Shown here: in pieces, positions 41,227 through 44,680 of the stretch
Numbering within the stretch: position 1 is the first letter of the stretch
Layout of the letters: every line of letters begins with the position of its first letter
Source: CAWDLX01 sp046728155
GTDB taxonomy: Bacteria > Actinomycetota > Actinomycetes > Mycobacteriales > Micromonosporaceae
Reading direction: 5' to 3'
Assembly: GCA_046728155.1 (NCBI GenBank)
Contig: JBKPDY010000106.1
Coordinates: forward strand, 1 to 44,680
DNA: 44,680 nucleotides
Program-made: the position numbers and the translations under genes
The notes under the pieces: generated by a model
Seen by the model: only the letters and a program-made list of their open reading frames with translations
Databases searched by the model: none
Told to the model about the DNA's origin: nothing

Positions 41227-42583
41227 GTCCACAAGGGACGCCAATACCAAGGATCGCGAGCACCCTGCGGTGCTCCCTGGAGCTCGCTCCTCGCGCTCGC
41301 CGGACACGCCCAGCGAGCGGGACCGGCTCGCGGTTTCCCGGCTGCTGCGCTTCTACCGCCCCGACGCGTCGCGGTGGTGGGCCGCGAGAGGCGAGGCCTG
41401 GCAGCTCGCGCTCGTCATCGAGGCCGTCGCCACCGCATACGAGCGCAGCCACAGTCCGGGTTACGTCAACGCGCTCTCGCGCTGGTTCGCCCGTCATCAC
41501 AACCGTCGGTCCCGCTTCTTCGACGATGACGCCTGGTATGTCAACACGTGGCTGCGTTGCTATGACGTGACCGGGGACCCGGGTTTTCTCGCGGCGGCCC
41601 GGGCCGGGTTCGCCGACCTGCTCGCCGGCTGGGACGCCGAATGCGGCGGTGGATTGTGGTGGAGCCACGACCGGACGTACAAGAACGCCATCACCACAGA
41701 ACTGTTCCTGCTGGCGGCGGCTCGACTAGCCCGACGCTGCCCGGACGACAGCGAAGCCTACCTCGACTGGGCTACGCGGGCCTGGCACTGGTTCGACCAC
41801 AGTGGACTAATCAATGTGGACGGATTGGTCAACGACGGGTTGGCTGGTTGCGTCAACAACGGCGGCGCCACCTGGACGTACAACCAGGGCGTACTCCTCG
41901 GCGGGCTGGCCGAACTCTGGCGCTCGACCGGTGATGACGCCCTGCTGCAGCGCGCCCACCGGGTCGCCACCGCCGCGATAGCCCATCTGACCAGCGCGGG
42001 GATCCTGCACGAGCTGTGTGAGCGGGAGGGCTCCTGCGACCAGGACCAGCTGATCTTCAAGGGAGTCTTCGCGCAGGGGCTGGCGCGCCTGCATCACGCC
42101 GATCCGGCGCACGGGTACGCCGACTTCCTGATCGCCAACGCCGATTCAGTCTGGCGCCGGGCGCGGGACCGGCGTGACCGGATCGGCTTGTCCTGGGCCG
42201 GTCCGCCCGGCCGGATCACTCCGGCCTCGCATGCCGCCGGCACACTTCTCCTCGGTCAGGTCGCGCTGCTGGAAACCGGTGGTGAGTGTTGGCGGGTCCG
42301 GCCGGTGGCGTCCTCCCGAGGTGAATGGATCCACAATGGACGCGCGGTCCGGGTCACGGCGGCGGAGGAGCGGCCGCATGCGTTGACCATTCGTTACCGC
42401 GGTCGGACACCGATCGGCTACGTCGGGGTCGATGTGGATGGCGCAGTGATCGCCCACGGGCTGCTCTTCCTTCGTGAGCTGACGTCCGTGAGCGTGGACG
42501 TGTTCCTCCGGGCGGGCGAGCACATCGTCACGCTCAAGCCCCAGGTCGGCGTCGTCGACCTCGAGTCGGTCTCCATCCGGTAG
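41204..42583 (+). CDS. Glycoside hydrolase family 76 protein (alpha-1,6-mannanase-like)
   Basis: A 459-residue (alpha/alpha)6-barrel protein of GH76 type. The catalytic Asp pair is in SRFFDDDAWYVNTW (residues 107-109). GGLWWSHDRTYKNAITTELFLLAAARLA, GLVNDGLAGC and ATWTYNQGVLLGGLAELWR (as separate blocks) are typical. The last 100 residues form a beta-rich appendage (RAVRVTAAEERPHALTIRYRG). No signal peptide is visible, unlike most secreted GH76 enzymes. The first 35 residues overlap the UBP gene and a repeat-like stretch, so the GTG at 41270 may be the true start. A role in mannan or mannolipid turnover is inferred. Confidence 0.8.
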   Translation: MWTSSSARSTRDANTKDREHPAVLPGARSSRSPDTPSERDRLAVSRLLRFYRPDASRWWAARGEAWQLALVIEAVATAYERSHSPGYVNALSRWFARHHNRRSRFFDDDAWYVNTWLRCYDVTGDPGFLAAARAGFADLLAGWDAECGGGLWWSHDRTYKNAITTELFLLAAARLARRCPDDSEAYLDWATRAWHWFDHSGLINVDGLVNDGLAGCVNNGGATWTYNQGVLLGGLAELWRSTGDDALLQRAHRVATAAIAHLTSAGILHELCEREGSCDQDQLIFKGVFAQGLARLHHADPAHGYADFLIANADSVWRRARDRRDRIGLSWAGPPGRITPASHAAGTLLLGQVALLETGGECWRVRPVASSRGEWIHNGRAVRVTAAEERPHALTIRYRGRTPIGYVGVDVDGAVIAHGLLFLRELTSVSVDVFLRAGEHIVTLKPQVGVVDLESVSIR

Positions 42584-42593
42584 TGGCGTGTCG

Positions 42594-42746
42594 TCAGTAT
42601 CCGGCGCCGCCTCCGCCATCAGGGCTACAGGTGCTGCTCGTCGAGCCGGCCGGGCAGCCGGAGCCGCCCTTCGGGCCACCGGCGAGCGCCAGCGCGGCCA
42701 GGACGGCCACGACTGCGATACCGATACGGGTGGGCCAGGATGGCAC
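42594..42746 (-). CDS. Small single-span protein, 50 residues
   Basis: Reading from a GTG at 42744-42746, 50 codons give MPSWPTRIGIAVVAVLAALA, then LAGGPKGGSGCPAGSTSSTC and SPDGGGGAGY, then TGA. A basic start, a clean 16-residue hydrophobic stretch and a Gly/Ser-rich tail with two Cys make a plausible membrane-anchored or secreted peptide. Third-position GC fits coding. No strong ribosome-binding site was found. It fills most of the 240-bp convergent gap between GH76 and pirin; its 3' end comes within 10 bp of the GH76 stop. Not a family I can name. Confidence 0.5.
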   Translation of the reverse strand: MPSWPTRIGIAVVAVLAALALAGGPKGGSGCPAGSTSSTCSPDGGGGAGY

Positions 42747-42824
42747 CCATCCACGTTAGCCTCGGCTGGAGGCGGTGGACATCTGTGGTTCCCACGGAAA
42801 CGCACAACGTCTGCTGCCCGATCG

Positions 42825-43838
42825 TTACGGCTCCTCGGCGACCGTCTGGCCGGCGGTCGTGTCGGCCCGGACGGTGGCGTGCGCGGCCGGGATCGTGCCG
42901 AGGCGACCCGCCTGGTAGTCCTCGAATGCCTGGATCAGCTCGGCCTTTGTGTTCATGACGAACGGTCCATACGCCACGACCGGCTCGCGGATCGGCTGTC
43001 CGCCGAGGAAGAGGACATCCAGATTCGGGCTGCGCCCTTCCTGGTGCTGCGCGGCGGCGATCGTGATGGTGTCGCCCGCTCCGAAAACGGCCAGCTGACC
43101 CATCTCGATCGGCCGGGCATCCGTGCCGGAGCCGACCGTACCCCGGCCGGCCAGTACGTACGCGAGCGCGTTGAAGTCGGACCGCCAGGGCAGCGTCAGC
43201 GCGGCGCCTGCGCTGATCGTCGCGTGCACCAGGTTGATCGGTGTGTGCGTGACGCCCGGACCCGGGTGACCGGCCAGCTCACCGGCGATGACGCGCAGCA
43301 GCGCACCGCCGTCGGCGGACGAGAGCAGAGCCACCCTGCTGCTGCGGATGTCCTGGTAGCGCGGTGGGGCGAACTTCAATGACCTGGGCAGGTTGACCCA
43401 GAGCTGAAAGCCATGGAACAGACCGCCGCTGACGACCAGGTGCTCCGGCGGCACCTCGATGTGCAGGATGCCGGCGCCGGCCGTCATCCACTGGGTGTCG
43501 CCGTTGGTGATGAGGCCACCACCACCGTTGGAGTCCGAATGGGCGAACTCGCCGTCGATGATGTACGTGACGGTCTCGAAGCCGCGGTGTGGATGCCACG
43601 CGGTGCCCTTCGGCTCACCCGGCGCGTACTCGACCTCGCCCATCTGGTCCATATGGATGAACGGGTCAAGAGCCCGCAGGTCGACTCCGGCGAAGGCGCG
43701 GCGGACCGGAAAGCCCTCGCCCTCGAGCCCCCTGGGCGCGGTCGTGATCGAGGCGACCGGACGCGGCTGCAGTACGGCCGCGTCGACCTCCGGGATGCGC
43801 GGCAAGGTCAGAATGTTGTCGACCGTGACGGCTGGCAT
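42825..43838 (-). CDS. Pirin family protein
   Basis: A 337-residue bicupin. The N-terminal cupin has the pirin metal site: WHPHRGFETVTYIIDGEFAHSDS, with two His, and GAGILHIE, with a further His and the Glu. LPRSLKFAPPRYQDI and PNLDVLFLGGQPIREPVVAYGPFVMNT match family members. GGAGGAAG precedes the ATG. Bacterial pirins include quercetin dioxygenases and metabolic modulators. A second pirin lies upstream on the same strand with a 150-bp gap. Confidence 0.9.
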   Translation of the reverse strand: MPAVTVDNILTLPRIPEVDAAVLQPRPVASITTAPRGLEGEGFPVRRAFAGVDLRALDPFIHMDQMGEVEYAPGEPKGTAWHPHRGFETVTYIIDGEFAHSDSNGGGGLITNGDTQWMTAGAGILHIEVPPEHLVVSGGLFHGFQLWVNLPRSLKFAPPRYQDIRSSRVALLSSADGGALLRVIAGELAGHPGPGVTHTPINLVHATISAGAALTLPWRSDFNALAYVLAGRGTVGSGTDARPIEMGQLAVFGAGDTITIAAAQHQEGRSPNLDVLFLGGQPIREPVVAYGPFVMNTKAELIQAFEDYQAGRLGTIPAAHATVRADTTAGQTVAEEP

Positions 43839-43931
43839 GACTTCCTCCTCGGAAACATCGCAACGTCGCGTCCAACCTTAGTTGCCTACGCAATATTCCG
43901 TCCGTCAAGCATTGACCCTTGTTACCGGGTA

Positions 43932-43976
43932 GTAGGGTGCCCCTGTTTTGACCGAAACGTCGGTAGGGTGCCCCTG
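43932..43976. repeat. Direct repeat GTAGGGTGCCCCTG, two copies
   Basis: Identical 14-bp sequences at 43932-43945 and 43963-43976, 31 bp apart start to start, in the space between the two pirin genes. GGGTGCCCC is nearly self-complementary. They lie about 95 bp upstream of the downstream pirin's ATG and could be regulator sites; the 31-bp spacing is close to three helical turns. Confidence 0.6.
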
Positions 43977-43991
43977 CTTGCACCGGCCACG

Positions 43992-44680
43992 TCAGCGGGT
44001 ACGCCCGCGCGGCAACAGCGGGGTCGTCGGCATCTCCGGCGCCGGCAACGGATCGCCGTCGTATCCGGTGACACGTCCGAACCGGGCACCAGTCATCCAG
44101 TCTGCCCGGTCGGCCACGATCTCGTCGTGGCTGCGCCCGATGAAGTTCCACCACATGACAATCCGCTCGGCGAACGGCTCCCCGCCCAGCAGTAGAGCGG
44201 TGGTCCCGGTCTTGGCCGCGAGGCTCAGTTCGGTCCGGCCGAGGCCCAGATAGAGCAGCGGCCCCGGCTCCAAGCCGACACCGTCCACCTCGACCGGACC
44301 GGTGAGCGCGAGGATGGCGTGCTCGAAGTCGGGCTCCAAGGGGAGCGTGAGCTGCGCGTCGAGCTCGAGCCTCACCTCCGCGCCGATCAGCGGCGTGTAC
44401 GTGCGCGCCGGTGAAGCGCGTCCCGCCAGTTCGCCGGCCAGCACCCGTACCCGTGCCGTCGGGTCGAGCACCGTCGGTAGCTCCGCGTGGTGTTCGAAGC
44501 GGGGCTCCACGCCGCGCGAGGCGTCGGGCAGGGCGACCCAGAGCTGCACGCCGTGGATGCGGCTCGGCGCCTGGGTGGAGGAGACCTCGGCATGGGCGAT
44601 ACCGCGGCCGGCGGTCATCAGGTTGAGCTGGCCGGGACGGATGAGCTGGGTGTTGTCCAGGCTGTCGTGGTGGACGACCG
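43992..44680 (-). CDS. Second pirin family protein, 5' end beyond the window
   Basis: The frame is open to the window edge; its visible part ends at the stop 43992-43994. It starts at the edge with VVHHDSLDNTQLIRPGQLNL, then MTAGRGIAHAEVSS, the pirin metal region (HHDS; GIAHAE). Later blocks are IHGVQLWVALPDASRG, RVRVLAGELAGRASPAR and ALLLGGEPFAERIVMWWNFI. The last is the family's conserved C-terminal segment. It is only partly similar to the neighbouring pirin, so this is an old duplication or two acquisitions. It ends in a basic tail. Confidence 0.88.
   Translation of the reverse strand, partial: VVHHDSLDNTQLIRPGQLNLMTAGRGIAHAEVSSTQAPSRIHGVQLWVALPDASRGVEPRFEHHAELPTVLDPTARVRVLAGELAGRASPARTYTPLIGAEVRLELDAQLTLPLEPDFEHAILALTGPVEVDGVGLEPGPLLYLGLGRTELSLAAKTGTTALLLGGEPFAERIVMWWNFIGRSHDEIVADRADWMTGARFGRVTGYDGDPLPAPEMPTTPLLPRGRTR

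Noticed and set aside
1..44680. tRNA, rRNA, complete insertion sequences, CRISPR arrays, origin of replication
   Set aside because: None seen on reading both strands. Scattered GTCCACA cores resemble DnaA boxes but are not clustered as in an origin.

Overview
The window is high-GC DNA with tightly packed genes, frequent GTG starts, GTGA/ATGA start-stop overlaps and actinobacterial marker genes: Lsr2, a DivIVA-domain hendecad coiled coil, an Asp23/Gls24-AmaP-DUF6286 operon, holin-X plus DUF3618, DUF3105 and a three-subunit transhydrogenase. The lineage is an actinomycete. Several dispersed repeat families resemble ones I associate with Micromonosporaceae, so that family is my best guess (inference). 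I see no rRNA, tRNA, CRISPR array, complete insertion sequence or prophage.

Layout. 0-2.3 kb: start of a partial gene, a DinB2-type polymerase IV, and a convergent sulfotransferase. 2.3-7.1 kb: a degenerate repeat, a small membrane protein with a strong terminator hairpin, then an NCS1 nucleobase permease facing a two-gene operon of a Rieske oxygenase and a cytosine deaminase (CodA). 7.1-11.5 kb: accessory-looking DNA with a palindromic repeat, VapBC, a 21-codon dehydrogenase stub, a lipoprotein, a cupin, and a chimeric pseudogene that joins a LuxR-type ATPase N-terminus to a flavin monooxygenase C-terminus. 11.4-16 kb: a GAF-EAL protein whose 3' end is tandemly duplicated, then pntA1-pntA2-pntB, whose junctions are split by three copies of a 67-bp repeat that brings its own ribosome-binding site. 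16-20 kb: an APC transporter, Lsr2 and a zinc alcohol dehydrogenase. 20-24 kb: an envelope block of holin-X, DUF3618, DUF1345, and Asp23, Asp23-like, DUF6286 and AmaP. 23.7-30 kb: an alpha/beta hydrolase, an SDR, a CBS-pair protein, a DivIVA-domain coiled coil, small membrane or coiled-coil proteins and OtsB.

30-36 kb: an NlpC/P60 cell-wall hydrolase behind a recognisable c-di-AMP (ydaO) riboswitch, a luciferase-like monooxygenase divergent from a MarR-MFS drug-efflux pair, and a Phd/YefM-RelE toxin-antitoxin pair with a leaderless promoter and overlapping operator. 36-44.7 kb: a metallo-beta-lactamase-fold hydrolase, a threonine-synthase-like enzyme, a DUF3105 lipoprotein, a CPA1 antiporter translationally coupled to a ubiquitin-type (UBP) zinc finger, a GH76 glycosidase, a 50-residue small protein, and two pirins, the last cut by the window edge.

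The most unusual points are the RBS-carrying repeat in the pnt operon, the tandem-Rieske oxygenase coupled to cytosine deaminase, the antiporter/UBP-finger couple, the palindromic repeat upstream of both toxin-antitoxin modules, the recurring 13-bp palindrome of the GTCC-N5-GGAC type, and the missing sugar steric gate in the DinB polymerase. All assignments come from reading motifs and gene context; no database search was run.
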